Part shown: positions 53,308-59,224 of the stretch, piece after piece
Position numbering within the stretch: position 1 is the stretch's first letter
How the letters are laid out: each line of letters starts with the position of its first letter
Source of the DNA: Bagarius yarrelli
Lineage: Eukaryota > Chordata > Actinopteri > Siluriformes > Sisoridae
Assembly (NCBI GenBank): GCA_005784505.1
Contig: VCAZ01000136.1
Span: 762,661-826,660 of the forward strand
Direction of reading: 5' to 3'
Length of the DNA: 64,000 bases
Notes under the pieces: model-generated
Told to the model about the DNA's origin: nothing
What the model saw: only the letters and a program-made list of their open reading frames with translations
The model's database searches: none
Position numbers and translations under genes: made by a program

Positions 53308-53928
53308 TGTGTGTATATGTGTGTGTGTATATGTGTGTGTGTATGTGTGTGTGTGTATGTGTGTGTGTATGTGTGTGTATGTGTGTGTGTATATGTGTAT
53401 ATGGTGTGGTGTATGTGTGTGTGTATATGTGTGTGTGTCGTGTGTGTGTGTAATATGTATGTGTGTGTGTATATGTAGTATAGTATGTATTATATGTGTG
53501 TGGTGTGTGTGTGTGTGTCTTTTTTAAAATTTGCCTAGTTTTTTAATAGGTTGATGTTTAGATCCTGGGTGCCTTGTTGCTATAATATTTGGAGGACAGT
53601 TATGGGAAACTTCACTACTAATGATATTTATAATAATGTTACTGTTACAGACAAGCAAAATAATAATCACCCTCGTGGGGCTACAACATCCCATCCCAGG
53701 GCTGATGCTATCTTAAATGCGGCTCTTGGCGTGTGTTTGCATTGCGCTGCTGTCATGTGATTGGCTCCTTACATTTCATGGATGTGTTCTTTATAATGAG
53801 TGTAAATGTATATATTATTATTTTTCATTGATTTATTTTTTTTCCCTGTTCAGAGTTAACGCTTGGACTGAGAGCAACACCTTTCAAGATCACCAGCTCC
53901 AGCATCTCCAACCGCGCCCTCTCTCAAG
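13863..53928 (+). CDS. smtn: Smoothelin, N-terminal and central exons (3' end beyond window)
   Basis: Nine exons, all phase-compatible: 13863-13913, 25337-25494, 25941-26019, 28334-28412, 28510-28586, 42456-42543, 47598-47974, 49240-49288 and 49908-50405, with a tenth at 53854-53928. Smoothelin binds F-actin in contractile smooth muscle. The product starts MTERRYSSLDETSLQTL and runs into LEGTVDLSERRLIRSAIREL, which fits the smoothelin N-terminus (LDEGALRKLLEVTADLAERRRIRSAIREL in mammals; compare in pieces). A second copy of the motif, TEYEERKIIRAAIRKLRDKE, sits in the fourth exon. The ninth exon carries GGSVREQVRKFTE and MKTYLTIEIKDGRTSATS, both smoothelin landmarks, and the last exon carries ELTLGLRATP. 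The middle is Ser/Pro-rich and poorly conserved. The C-terminal calponin-homology domain is absent from the window. Teleosts often keep two smoothelin genes; which one this is cannot be told. Confidence 0.9.
14306..14337. repeat. (CA)n microsatellite
   Basis: Uninterrupted CA dinucleotides, about 16 copies. Confidence 0.95.
15665..15775 (-). mobile_element. tRNA-derived SINE fragment
   Basis: Minus-strand head and body: CGCAGTGGCAGCTTGGTGGT, GCTGGGAATTTAACCCATGA, CCTTCTGATCAGCACTCCAA. Confidence 0.7.
15896..16152. mobile_element. hAT-type MITE remnant
   Basis: It contains GATTGCGATATATTGCAATA and AATTGCGATAGTCGGCTATA motifs and ends CAGCCCTA (16145-16152), the terminal motif shared with the hAT-like elements at 1-482 and 20777-21603. 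The left end is unclear. Confidence 0.5.
16790..17200 (+). mobile_element. LINE 3' end remnant
   Basis: The stretch around 16850-16920 reads SFVPAAVRLYNWLL-like, the C-terminal signature of a fish LINE ORF2. It is followed by an A/T-rich 3' UTR with repeated TGCAATA motifs. It is heavily decayed. Confidence 0.5.
19689..20280. mobile_element. hAT-like non-autonomous element with GGGTCGGCAACC end
   Basis: The left end GGGGGTCGGCAACC and the right end GGTTGCCCCTGC form imperfect terminal inverted repeats of the CAGGGGTCGGCAACC type found on hAT/Charlie-like MITEs. The interior motif ACTCAAAGAGCCATTTGG is also typical. No target-site duplication could be matched and no transposase is present. 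Confidence 0.6.
20460..20615 (+). mobile_element. Degraded tRNA-derived SINE
   Basis: Very decayed plus-strand copy: CACCGGTTAAGCTGTTAAAT, CGTAGCTACCAAACTGCCAT, ATGGGCGTCTATCAAATACC. Confidence 0.45.
20684..20728. repeat. Perfect 18-bp inverted repeat (hairpin)
   Basis: TTAAGTTGTCAGGTAAAC at 20684-20701 is exactly reverse-complemented at 20711-20728, with a 9-nt loop. It may be a remnant of a palindromic (Angel-type) MITE. Confidence 0.85.
20777..21603. mobile_element. Complete hAT-like non-autonomous element with 8-bp target duplication
   Basis: It starts TAGGGCTG and ends CAGCCCTA. It is flanked by GTTGCCAG (20769-20776) and GTTGCCAT (21604-21611), an 8-bp target-site duplication matching at 7 of 8 positions, as expected of hAT transposition. 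The 827-bp interior has no transposase. The element at 1-482 is a truncated relative. Confidence 0.8.
22545..22725. repeat. Two (CT)n arrays
   Basis: Polypyrimidine CT dinucleotide tracts at about 22545-22590 and 22651-22723 separated by a short AT-rich spacer. Confidence 0.9.
24063..24097. repeat. (GT)n microsatellite
   Basis: Uninterrupted GT dinucleotides, about 17 copies. Confidence 0.95.
24378..24565 (+). mobile_element. tRNA-derived SINE copy, well preserved
   Basis: One of the best copies in the window. It has the tRNA-like head (GCTCAGTTGTTAAGATGTTG, B-box-like GGTTGGGTTCAATTCCC), the body (AAGTTGCCACTGTGGGCCCT, GAGCAAGGCCCTTAACCCTC) and the L2-like tail (AAGTTGCTCCAGAAAAGGAC, ATCTGCCAAATGC). 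Confidence 0.85.
25337..25494 (+). CDS. smtn: smtn exon, first smoothelin repeat
   Basis: The acceptor GCTTTCAG precedes the exon and the donor GTAACA follows. It encodes DLSERRLIRSAIRELRHREI, then ALTNKRFRRAQ and DDKENQH, close to the mammalian ALASKRFRAERQDNKEN segment. It ends with two bases of an Arg codon. Confidence 0.93.
25838..25881. repeat. (CA)n microsatellite
   Basis: Uninterrupted CA dinucleotides ending about 60 bp before the acceptor of the smtn exon at 25941. Confidence 0.95.
25941..26019 (+). CDS. smtn: smtn exon, linker
   Basis: The acceptor TGTTCCCAG precedes the exon and the donor GTACGTACC follows. It reads PDSAASLDALSRKLQNIQDI and ends DVLSVM, matching the LARLAGQLESMNDVEEL linker of mammalian smoothelin. 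A (CA)n microsatellite of about 44 bp lies 60 bp upstream. Confidence 0.88.
26222..26372 (-). mobile_element. tRNA-derived SINE copy
   Basis: Minus-strand copy with tail (CTGGCATTTATCCACAGCGA), body (AAGGGCCTTGCTCAGGGGCC) and head (CATTTTAACCACTGAGCTAC). Confidence 0.75.
27430..27720 (+). mobile_element. LINE ORF2 C-terminal remnant
   Basis: The stretch around 27610-27700 reads VAPKLWNSFP then a frameshifted FRSQLKTHF-like end, the C-terminal signature of L2/CR1-like fish LINE reverse transcriptases. It is broken by stops and frameshifts. Confidence 0.6.
28334..28412 (+). CDS. smtn: smtn exon, second smoothelin repeat
   Basis: The acceptor ACTATGCAG precedes the exon and the donor GTACCC follows. 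It encodes LHSSTEYEERKIIRAAIRKL and RDKEIE, matching the mammalian GEYEERKLIRAAIRRVRAQEIE. The polypyrimidine tract is very poor (AAAAAAAACAAACTATGCAG). Confidence 0.9.
28510..28586 (+). CDS. smtn: smtn exon, Gln/Lys-rich linker
   Basis: The acceptor TTTGAGCAG precedes the exon and the donor GTGAGTC follows. Two bases complete the split Gly codon, then ALEKVHLTGQQMEKQQKPQR and NMELE follow. It was identified by phase and the splice sites; the sequence itself is not conserved with mammals. Confidence 0.72.
28735..29420 (+). mobile_element. Dead L2-like LINE reverse transcriptase
   Basis: The reverse-transcriptase block reads KFGVPQGSVLGPI (about 28985-29030). The catalytic YADD box follows as YAND at 29092-29103, with the first metal-binding Asp replaced by Asn. 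Next come ECVKYIRQWMLDNFLLPNSD and KTEFLLLTPHAARIL, then VTDFGVIVDCSLSF-like and RIAFFYLRNIAEI. Several frameshifts and stops are present. It is not active. Confidence 0.8.
30505..30600 (-). mobile_element. LINE 3' tail, antisense
   Basis: Minus-strand version of the CGCTATATAAATAAA-type end (here TTTAATTTGTTTAGCGCTTT), followed by the matching 3' UTR start. Confidence 0.45.
30908..31080 (+). mobile_element. Degraded tRNA-derived SINE
   Basis: Plus-strand copy: GTAGCTTAAGATGTTGGACT, TTTCAATCCCATTTCCCACT, AAGGCCATCTGCCAAATT. Confidence 0.65.
32320..32525. repeat. Degenerate TACTATACTTG-type repeat
   Basis: About 200 bp of irregular ACTATAC / CAATATACCAAT motifs, A/T/C-rich on the plus strand. 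The copies are diverged and no fixed period is kept. Confidence 0.6.
32520..32790. mobile_element. Unclassified transposon-like patch
   Basis: Contains CGTCTGTTAAATCCGATCG and TTTGCTACGCG (32729-32739). The latter recurs inverted (CGCGTAGCAAA) at 44211-44221, beside a tandem array carrying the same ATCGGATTT motif. Both patches probably come from one unnamed repeat family. Confidence 0.4.
34020..35430. repeat. Purine-rich minisatellite (GACCTGAAGAGTGTGTGTGA core)
   Basis: About 1.4 kb, almost entirely purine plus GTGTGTG on the plus strand. It repeats a core of GAGACCTGAAGAGTGTGTGT followed by GAGGGAGATGGGGAGA and a variable (GA)n. Repeats are at first close to 36 bp (34250-34330) and later longer as (GA)n expands. 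A (GATA)n tract lies at 35298-35332. Long minus-strand frames (SLSLS) are low-complexity and not genes. Confidence 0.9.
37138..37175. repeat. (CA)n microsatellite
   Basis: Nearly uninterrupted CA dinucleotides, about 18 copies. Confidence 0.95.
38425..38733. mobile_element. MITE with ~45-bp terminal inverted repeats
   Basis: The left end GTCTCCGGGTACTTCTGTAA (continuing to 38471) is reverse-complemented at 38690-38733, which ends ACGGAAGTAACCGGAGAC. The arms pair imperfectly over about 45 bp. The 309-bp element has no coding capacity. The superfamily could not be assigned and no clear target duplication was seen. Confidence 0.65.
40015..40610 (+). mobile_element. Tc1/mariner transposon remnant (plus strand)
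   Basis: Broken pieces of a Tc1 transposase are readable: RRMAGLFRDDKKATVTQ (40177 on), then DHVHSFMTTVYPSSDGYFQ with the following DNAPCHKAQIISDWF after a stop, and VNLIEHLWDVVEQEIRIMDV with a changed start. The right end GTACTAGCAAGGTGTACCTG is typical of this fish family. Stops, frameshifts and internal deletions make it inactive. Confidence 0.8.
41575..42215 (-). mobile_element. Second Tc1-like transposon remnant (minus strand)
   Basis: Minus-strand DNA near 41620-41580 reads MWKKVLCSDETKVE, the second catalytic Asp region of a Tc1 transposase. The element ends near 42208 in a terminal repeat that reads CAGTGCCTTGAAAAAGTAGT on the minus strand, a different family from the copy at 40015. 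Only about 640 bp remain. Confidence 0.75.
42456..42543 (+). CDS. smtn: smtn exon, central region
   Basis: The acceptor TTTTCCTCCAG precedes the exon and the donor GTCAGTTAA follows. It encodes DTQKETVDKSVQSEKLHCSQ and TQSTEAPGT. Phase 0 in and phase 1 out fit the exons on either side, 13.9 kb and 5 kb away. It was found by phase and composition rather than by homology. Confidence 0.7.
43985..44165. repeat. Tandem array, ~32-bp unit
   Basis: Five to six diverged copies of a unit reading GTCCCGGAACCAACAGACAT followed by CGGATTTTTAACG. Copies differ by small deletions. Confidence 0.85.
44695..44835 (+). mobile_element. Degraded tRNA-derived SINE
   Basis: Plus-strand: GGCCGCTCAGTGGTTGAGGT, GTTCATTTCCCATGACCAAC, CTGCCACTGTTGGGCTTTCA. 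The tail is lost. Confidence 0.65.
47368..47520 (-). mobile_element. tRNA-derived SINE copy
   Basis: Minus-strand: TTAGCAGATGTCCTTATTCA tail, AAGGCCTTTCTCAGCAGCCC body, TAATCTTCTGATTAGCAGTC head. It ends about 80 bp before a smtn exon. Confidence 0.7.
47572..47592. repeat. (TG)n at a smtn splice acceptor
   Basis: Ten TG units lie 5 bp before the acceptor TAG of the 377-nt smtn exon and take the place of its polypyrimidine tract. Confidence 0.9.
47598..47974 (+). CDS. smtn: smtn large central Ser-rich exon
   Basis: 377 nt, reading GCSSDMVLVLDPLQQKVSCP and ending DEVLKQK, with donor GTAGGAG. The first two bases complete the Gly codon opened at 42543. It is rich in Ser and Pro, like the poorly conserved middle of smoothelin. 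The acceptor sits directly behind a (TG)n microsatellite instead of a normal pyrimidine tract. Confidence 0.8.
47975..49239. other. smtn intron, 1.3 kb
   Basis: AT-rich, with a full-length SINE at its 3' end (49012-49195). Nothing else was recognised. Confidence 0.55.
49012..49195 (+). mobile_element. tRNA-derived SINE copy, well preserved
   Basis: Head GGTAGCACAGTGGTTGAGGT, body TTGGGCCCCTGAGCAAGGCC, tail GCTGCTCTGGATAATGGCGA and CTGCTAAAGTGC. It ends about 45 bp before the acceptor of the 49-nt smtn exon. Confidence 0.85.
49240..49288 (+). CDS. smtn: smtn short exon
   Basis: 49 nt with acceptor TTTCTCTTTAG and donor GTAATTT. It encodes DRSSTDTALLPVRNEA, phase 0 in and phase 1 out, matching its neighbours. 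The phase agreement on both sides is the main support. Confidence 0.72.
49289..49907. other. smtn intron, 0.6 kb
   Basis: No repeat or coding signal recognised. A C-rich patch (CCTCCCTCCCTCCCCCA) lies at about 49523. Confidence 0.5.
49908..50405 (+). CDS. smtn: smtn exon with conserved TIEIKDGR motif
   Basis: 498 nt with acceptor CTATCTTTTCAG and donor GTAGGATT. It reads AFAHIAPCYPSLSRGGSVRE, QVRKFTEP, and later MKTYLTIEIKDGRTSATSSS, then GSAAQRA. The GSVREQVRKFT and MKTxxTIEIKDGR segments are strong landmarks shared with mammalian smoothelin. Confidence 0.92.
50558..50705 (-). mobile_element. tRNA-derived SINE copy
   Basis: Minus-strand: CACCTCAGATGCCCTTATTC, AAAGGCCTTGCTCGGGGGCC, GCTGGGATTGGAACCCACAA. 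Confidence 0.75.
51620..51700. repeat. (GT)n microsatellite with interruptions
   Basis: About 80 bp of GT dinucleotides with one GG and one TT interruption. Confidence 0.95.
52767..53520. repeat. 750-bp TG/TATG domain with a 24-base G run
   Basis: Long alternating purine-pyrimidine DNA, mostly TG with TATG and GTAT variants. A run of 24 Gs lies at 52889-52912. Overlapping frames reading CVCVCV are spurious. Confidence 0.95.
53854..53928 (+). CDS. smtn: smtn exon, ELTLGLRA segment
   Basis: The acceptor TTTCCCTGTTCAG precedes the exon. It encodes ELTLGLRATPFKITSSSISN and RALSQ, matching AELTLGLRAPP of mammalian smoothelin and continuing the phase of the previous exon. The donor at 53929 (GTCTCC) is weak; a copy of the same exon end with a better donor (CAAG/GTACTC) occurs at 54048-54057 beyond a CT microsatellite. 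Confidence 0.82.
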
Positions 53929-53933
53929 GTCTC

Positions 53934-54050
<117 letters not shown>

Positions 54051-54056
54051 TCAAGG

Positions 54057-54115
54057 TACTCTGCAGGGGCCCAGCAGTGGCCAACACCTTAACCACTGAG
54101 CTAACACTTCCTATT
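54057..54115 (-). mobile_element. SINE head fragment
   Basis: Minus-strand remnant of the main SINE: AGGGGCCCAGCAGTGGCC, AACACCTTAACCACTGAGCT. It is cut off by the CT array. Confidence 0.6.
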
Positions 54116-54249
54116 TGTTCACACACAGTCATATAAGAAATTCAAGCAAAATTGTGGACTATTAAGTGATTTTATAGAAAGTTAACAGACACGGACAGAC
54201 GAGACGACGCAGAGTGACCGAGACGGACGCAGAGTGACGCAGACGGACG

Positions 54250-54337
54250 AGACGGACGCACAGAGTCCACGAGCGGACGCGGAGAGAGAGACACACGTAG
54301 AGACACACGAGAGAGAGAGAGAGAGAGAGAGACGAGA

Positions 54338-54372
<35 letters not shown>

Positions 54373-55325
54373 AGAGAGACGGAACGGAGGGGAGAGAGAG
54401 AGAGAGACGGAGAGGGAGAGAGAGAGAGAGGGTGGAGATGGAGAGAGAGAGAGATAGGGAGAGAGACAGAAGAGACACTAGACGGAGAGAGAGAGAGAGA
54501 GGGAGAGACAGAGACACAGAGAGGGAGAGAACAGAGACACAGAGAGAGAGAGACCAGAGACACAGAGAGGGAGAGACAGAGACCAGACGAGAGAGACAGA
54601 CAGAGACACAGACAGAGAGAGAGAGACAGAGACACCAGACAGAGAGAGGAGAGACAGAGACACAGACAGAGAGAGACAGAGACGATAGAGAGAGAGAGAG
54701 AGACACACAGAGAGGAGAGACAGAGACACAGAGAGAGAGAGAGAGGAGACACAGACAGAGACAACAGAGAGAGAGAGAGAGAGACAGAGACACAGAGAGA
54801 GAGAGAGAGGACAGAGACACAGAGAGAGAGAGAGAGACAGAAGAGAGAGAGACATACCAGAGAGGAGAGAGCAGAGACACAGAGACACAGAGATACAGAG
54901 AGAGAGAGACACACAGAGAGAGAGAGAGACAGAGACACAGAGAGAGAGATAGACACAAGATAGAGAGAGAGAGACCGAGAGAGAGAAGAGAGACAGAGAC
55001 ACGGGAGAGAGAGAGAGACAGAGACACAGAGACAGAGGAGAGAGAGAGAGAGAGACAGAGAAGAGAGAGACAGAGACACAGAGAGAGAGAGAGAGAGAGA
55101 CACAGAGAGAGAGAGACAGAGAAAGAGAGAGAGAGAGGAGACAGAGAGACGAGAGAGAGAGAGAGACGAGAGAGACAGAGACACAGAGAGAGAGACAGAG
55201 ACAGAGACACAGAGAGAGAGAGACAGAGACACAGAGAGAGAGAGAGAGGAGAGAGAGACAGAGAACAGAGAGAGAGAGACAGAGACACAGAGAGAGAGAG
55301 ACAGAGACACAGAGAGAGAGAGACA
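54250..55325. repeat. Purine-rich CAGAGACACAGAGAGAGA array
   Basis: About 1.1 kb of GA repeats broken regularly by CAGAGACACA. Period is irregular, about 18-26 bp. The start (54190-54290) is a GACGGACGCAGAGTGACGCA variant. The 300-400-codon frames on both strands are low-complexity artefacts. Confidence 0.92.
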
Positions 55326-57000
55326 GCAATTCCAATCAATCTCAAATTATATAATTCGATTATAGAAACCCATTCTGCTGTACGGTAGTAAAGTCTGGGG
55401 GCCACTTACAAACCAAAAACTTTAAACAATGGGAAAACACCCAGTCGAAATCATGCACACACAATTCTGTAAAACAACAGCAGTGCTGAACGGAATTAGG
55501 TCGATTCCCACTCCTGATCAAAAAATACAGAAAAGATGCATTGAATATGCACAGTGACTCCCAGAGCTACCAGTACAAAACTCTAAAACACCGTGACTCC
55601 CAGAGCTACCAGTACAAAAAACCCTAAAACACAGTGATCCCCAGGGGGGGCTACCAGTACAAAAACCCTAAAAAACACAGTGACTCCCACAGCTACCAGT
55701 ACAAAAAACCCTAAAAACACAGTGACCCCCAGTACCAGCTACCAGTACACAAACCCTAAAACACAGTGACCCCCAGAGCTACCAGTACAAAAACCCTAAA
55801 ACACAGTGACCCCCAGCTACCAGTCACCAACCCTACCAGTACAAACCCTAAAACACAGTGATCCCCAGAGCTACCAGTACAAAACCCTAAAACACAGTGA
55901 CCCCAGAGAGCTACCAGTACCAGAACCCAAAAAAAACACAGTGACCCCCAGAGCTACCAGTACAAACCCTAAAACACAGTGATCCCCAGAGCTACCAGTA
56001 CAAAACCCTAAAACACAGTGACTCCCCAGAGCTAAACCAGTACAACAACAAAACCCTAAACCCTAAACACAGTGATCCCCAGAGCTACCAGTACAAAAAC
56101 CCTAAAACACAGTGACCCCAGAGCTACCAGTACAAACCCTAAAAACACAGTGATCCCAGAGCTGGGCTACCGTACAAAACCCTAAAACACAGTGACTCCC
56201 AGAGCTACCAGTACAAAACCCTAAAACACAGTGACCCCCAGAGCTACCAGTACAAAACCCTAAAACACAGTGACCCCCAGAGCTACCAGTACAAAACCCT
56301 AAAACACAGTGACCCCCAGAGCTACCAGTACAAAACCCTAAAAAAACACCAGTGACCCCCAGAGCTACCAGTACAAACCCTAAAACACAGTGATCCCCAG
56401 AGCTACCAGTACAAAACCCTAAAACATCGTGACCCCCAGAGCTACCAGTACAAAAACCCTAAAAACACAGTGATCCCAGAGCTACCAGTACAAAACCCTA
56501 AAACACAGTGACCCCCAGAGCTACCAGTACAAACCCTAAAACACAGTGATGACCCCCCAGAGCTACCAGTACAAACCCTAAAACATCGTGACCCCAGAGC
56601 TACCAGTACAAAACCCTAAAAAAACACAGTGACTCCCAGAGCTACCAGTTACAAAAACCAAACCACACAGTGACCCCAGAGCTACCAGAACAAACCCTAA
56701 AACACAGTGACCCCCAGAGTACAGTACAAAACCCTAAAACACAGTGACCCCCAGAGCTACCAGTACAAAACCCTAAAAACACAGTGGACTCCCAGAGCTA
56801 CCAGTACAAAAACCCTAAAAACACAGTAATCCCCAGAGCTACCAGTACAAAACTAAAACACAGTGACTCCAGAGCCCAGAGACACCTATCCCAGTACAGT
56901 AACAAACCCTAAAACACAGTGACCCCCAGAGCTACCAGTGCTTAGGCAAGACTGTAACTATATGTGGTAATGCCAATAAAGCCTATTTGACTTTGACAGA
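55326..57000 (+). mobile_element. L1-like LINE ORF2 3' remnant, internally expanded
   Basis: The 5' part (55362-55560) reads PILLYGSKVWGPLTNQKL, then a stop, then MGKHPVEIMHTQFCKTTAVL and IQKRCIEYA, matching the C-terminal region of fish L1-like LINE reverse transcriptases (YGSEVWGP, HAEFCKN, IQKRAIKFW). The 3' end (56940-56999) is GTGGTAATGCCAATAAAGCC then TATTTGACTTTGA and (GA)n, typical of the LINE tail. The 1.4 kb between them is the 39-bp array below. The copy is dead. Confidence 0.75.
55540..56940 (+). repeat. 39-bp minisatellite derived from LINE coding sequence
   Basis: About 35 copies of a unit beginning ACAGTGACCCCCAGAGCTAC and continuing CAGTACAAAACCCTAAAAC, 39 bp in its best form, with one-base length changes common. 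One frame of the unit reads HSDPQSYQYKTLK, 13 codons. The same peptide motif follows IEYA/LNMH in the LINE fragment just upstream, so the array grew from that reading frame. Confidence 0.92.
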
Positions 57001-57735
57001 GAGAGAGAGAGAGAGAGACGCAAAGAGAGAGACCGACGCAAAGAGAGAGAGACCGACGCAAAGATAGAGGCGAGCCAAAGAGAGAGAGACCGACGCACAA
57101 GAGAGGGAGAGAGACCGACACAGAGACGAAAAAGAGAGAGAGAGGGGAGAGGAGGGGGAGACACCAAAGAGACGCAAAGAGAGGAGAGAAAGAGAGGAGG
57201 ACCAGAGACGCAAAGAGAGGGAGAGAGAGACCGACACAGAGACGCAAAGAGAGGGAGAGGGACACACAGAGACGCAAGAGAGGGAGAGGGACACACAGAG
57301 ACGCAGAGAGGGAGAGGGACACACAGAGAGCAAAAGAGGGAGAGGGACACACAGAGACAACAGAGAGAGAGGACACACAGAGCAAAGAGGGAGAGGGACA
57401 CACAGAGACGCAAAGAGAGGGAGAGGGACACACAGAGACGCAAAGAGAGGGAGAGGGACACACAGAGACGCAAAGAGAGGGAGAGGGACACACAGAGACG
57501 CAAAGAGAGGGAGAGGGACACACAGCAGAGACACACAGAGAGAGAGGGGGGACACACAGAGACACACAGAGAGAGAGGGACACCACAGAGACACACACAG
57601 AGAGAGAGGGACACACAGGACACACAGAGAGAGAGGGACACAGAGAGAGAGCAAACAGAGGAGAGGGACACACAGAGACGCAAAGAGAGCGAGAGGGACA
57701 CACAGAGACGCAAAGAGAGGGAGAGGGACACGCAC
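56998..57735. repeat. 30-bp purine-rich minisatellite
   Basis: Unit GGGACACACAGAGACGCAAA followed by GAGAGGGAGA. Four consecutive copies at about 57400-57525 are identical; flanking copies vary. It starts directly at the LINE (GA)n tail. Confidence 0.93.
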
Positions 57736-59224
57736 ACACAGTCAGAAGGACAGAAAGATGGGGTAAAGATGGCTGGGCAGACAGACAGGGATGGACAGAC
57801 AAATACCATCTGATTAAGAGGGAGCTTATTAGATTTCTGTCAAAACGGCACACATCGCATTTTCTCCGTCTCTCTCGCAACTTTTTCACATGCTGTTACT
57901 CTTGTTTTCTCCCACTCTTCCTTTCACACTTTTTCCTCCTCTGCTGAGCTCTAAAGACGAGCACTGTAACCTCGTTTAAGGATTAGTGTTAATTATCAGG
58001 TAAGCTGTGGTGCTCAGAACAAATGCAGGATTAACGTCAGACAGTGAGTGCGAGTGACAGAAGAAGAAGAAGAACCAGGAAAGAAAGTATTTACCAGCAG
58101 ATAAATGATAGATCACAAAGATAAATCTTCAAATCAGGACGCAGGTAAAAACTGATAGCAATTATTTGATATGATGGCAGCTGTTATGCTTAAAATAGAG
58201 TTTACTTTCTAAAGCAGGACAAACTGATCCTTGCTGTGTTTGGGTGGTCCTGATGATCTCACACAGGTTTCTTTTGCATGTTTCTTTGGACCACGTTGAT
58301 GCCTGTGAGATTAGGCGGCGGTGCAGTTCTTTAAATGGCATGATTTCCCGAATTAATGCGTTAAAATGTCGGAGAGGTCAGTGTTTTGTACAAACCCCTA
58401 GAGATTGGGATCTAAAGGCTTTAATAGAGAAGCAGTGGAGTTTGTTTAACGGAATGAACCTGAATAAGATTTCTGTGAGGAAATTAACCATGAGAAAAGC
58501 TGGACTGACAACTTGGGGAAAGCTCATCCAGCCGAATCTCCTTCACCGTCTCTCGCTTTCTGGGAAGAAACCTGACAGGAAAAGAAGCTATGACTCCGTC
58601 TAGTCATATTTACTACCTGATTTAACCAGTGGCATGTAACAATGTCTGCCAGTGATCGTCATAGTGTCGTCATAGTGTTTTTCATGTCTCGAGCCAGACA
58701 TCTGGCAAATTATTGTCACTTCAGCATGAACCCAACGCCAAAGATTTCACAGCAAGACTCAAATAAGTCGGTTCCAAAAAGCAACTGCCGAACCGTCTTC
58801 TGAAGTCACAGTGCCTGTTCACTAAACACCGCTATGGCACCTGCCAAAACACTCACTATACTAAAGTGCCACTAGACGCACAGGTTGCAGTCGTGTAGCT
58901 CCTAGGAGGCCGAGATGATAAGGTACTCAGTTTAAACCTTGTCATCATGTCATCACCTGTTTTTAAAAAATCTATTTCAACCTAATTTAGCTTTTTATTT
59001 TCCAAACCTGCCCTGTATGTCATTTTGTCAGCTCTTTTCTTGACTCCCTGCATGACCAAAGCCTTTTTTTAGTCATGGATGATATAGGATGCACTGGTGC
59101 TGACAGCTGGCTGATGAATGTTGTGGTCTTGGTGATTGTTATTATGCTGTTACTGCAAATACATTGTGTTTTAAAAATGGTTGACTTTTACGTTTAAAGG
59201 TTTGACTTTTATATTTTTGCCATT

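Larger units (their letters stand above)
50406..53853. other. smtn intron, 3.4 kb
   Basis: Contains a minus-strand SINE (50558-50705), a GT array (51620-51700), a SINE tail fragment (about 52290-52330) and the large TG/poly-G domain (52767-53520). The remainder is AT-rich. Confidence 0.55.

Noticed and set aside
52680..53527. Overlapping Cys-Val-rich frames (CVCVCV)
   Set aside because: Pure translation of TG dinucleotides in every plus-strand frame.
54162..55405. Reading frames of 285-407 codons on both strands (SLSLSLCVSV or RERERE)
   Set aside because: They are translations of a GA/CAGAGACACA tandem array, which is open in most frames because the unit lacks stops. No domain, no start context and no splice logic.
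55540..56940. Regularly spaced array that could suggest CRISPR
   Set aside because: Units are contiguous 39-bp tandem copies with no unique spacers, in a vertebrate intron, derived from a LINE.
56942..57889. 250-315-codon minus-strand frames (PSLCVSVCPS)
   Set aside because: Translation of the 30-bp minisatellite; repeated composition and no homology.
58244..58603. 119-codon plus-strand frame
   Set aside because: No match to the third smoothelin repeat or CH domain, no similarity recognised, no splice sites in phase.
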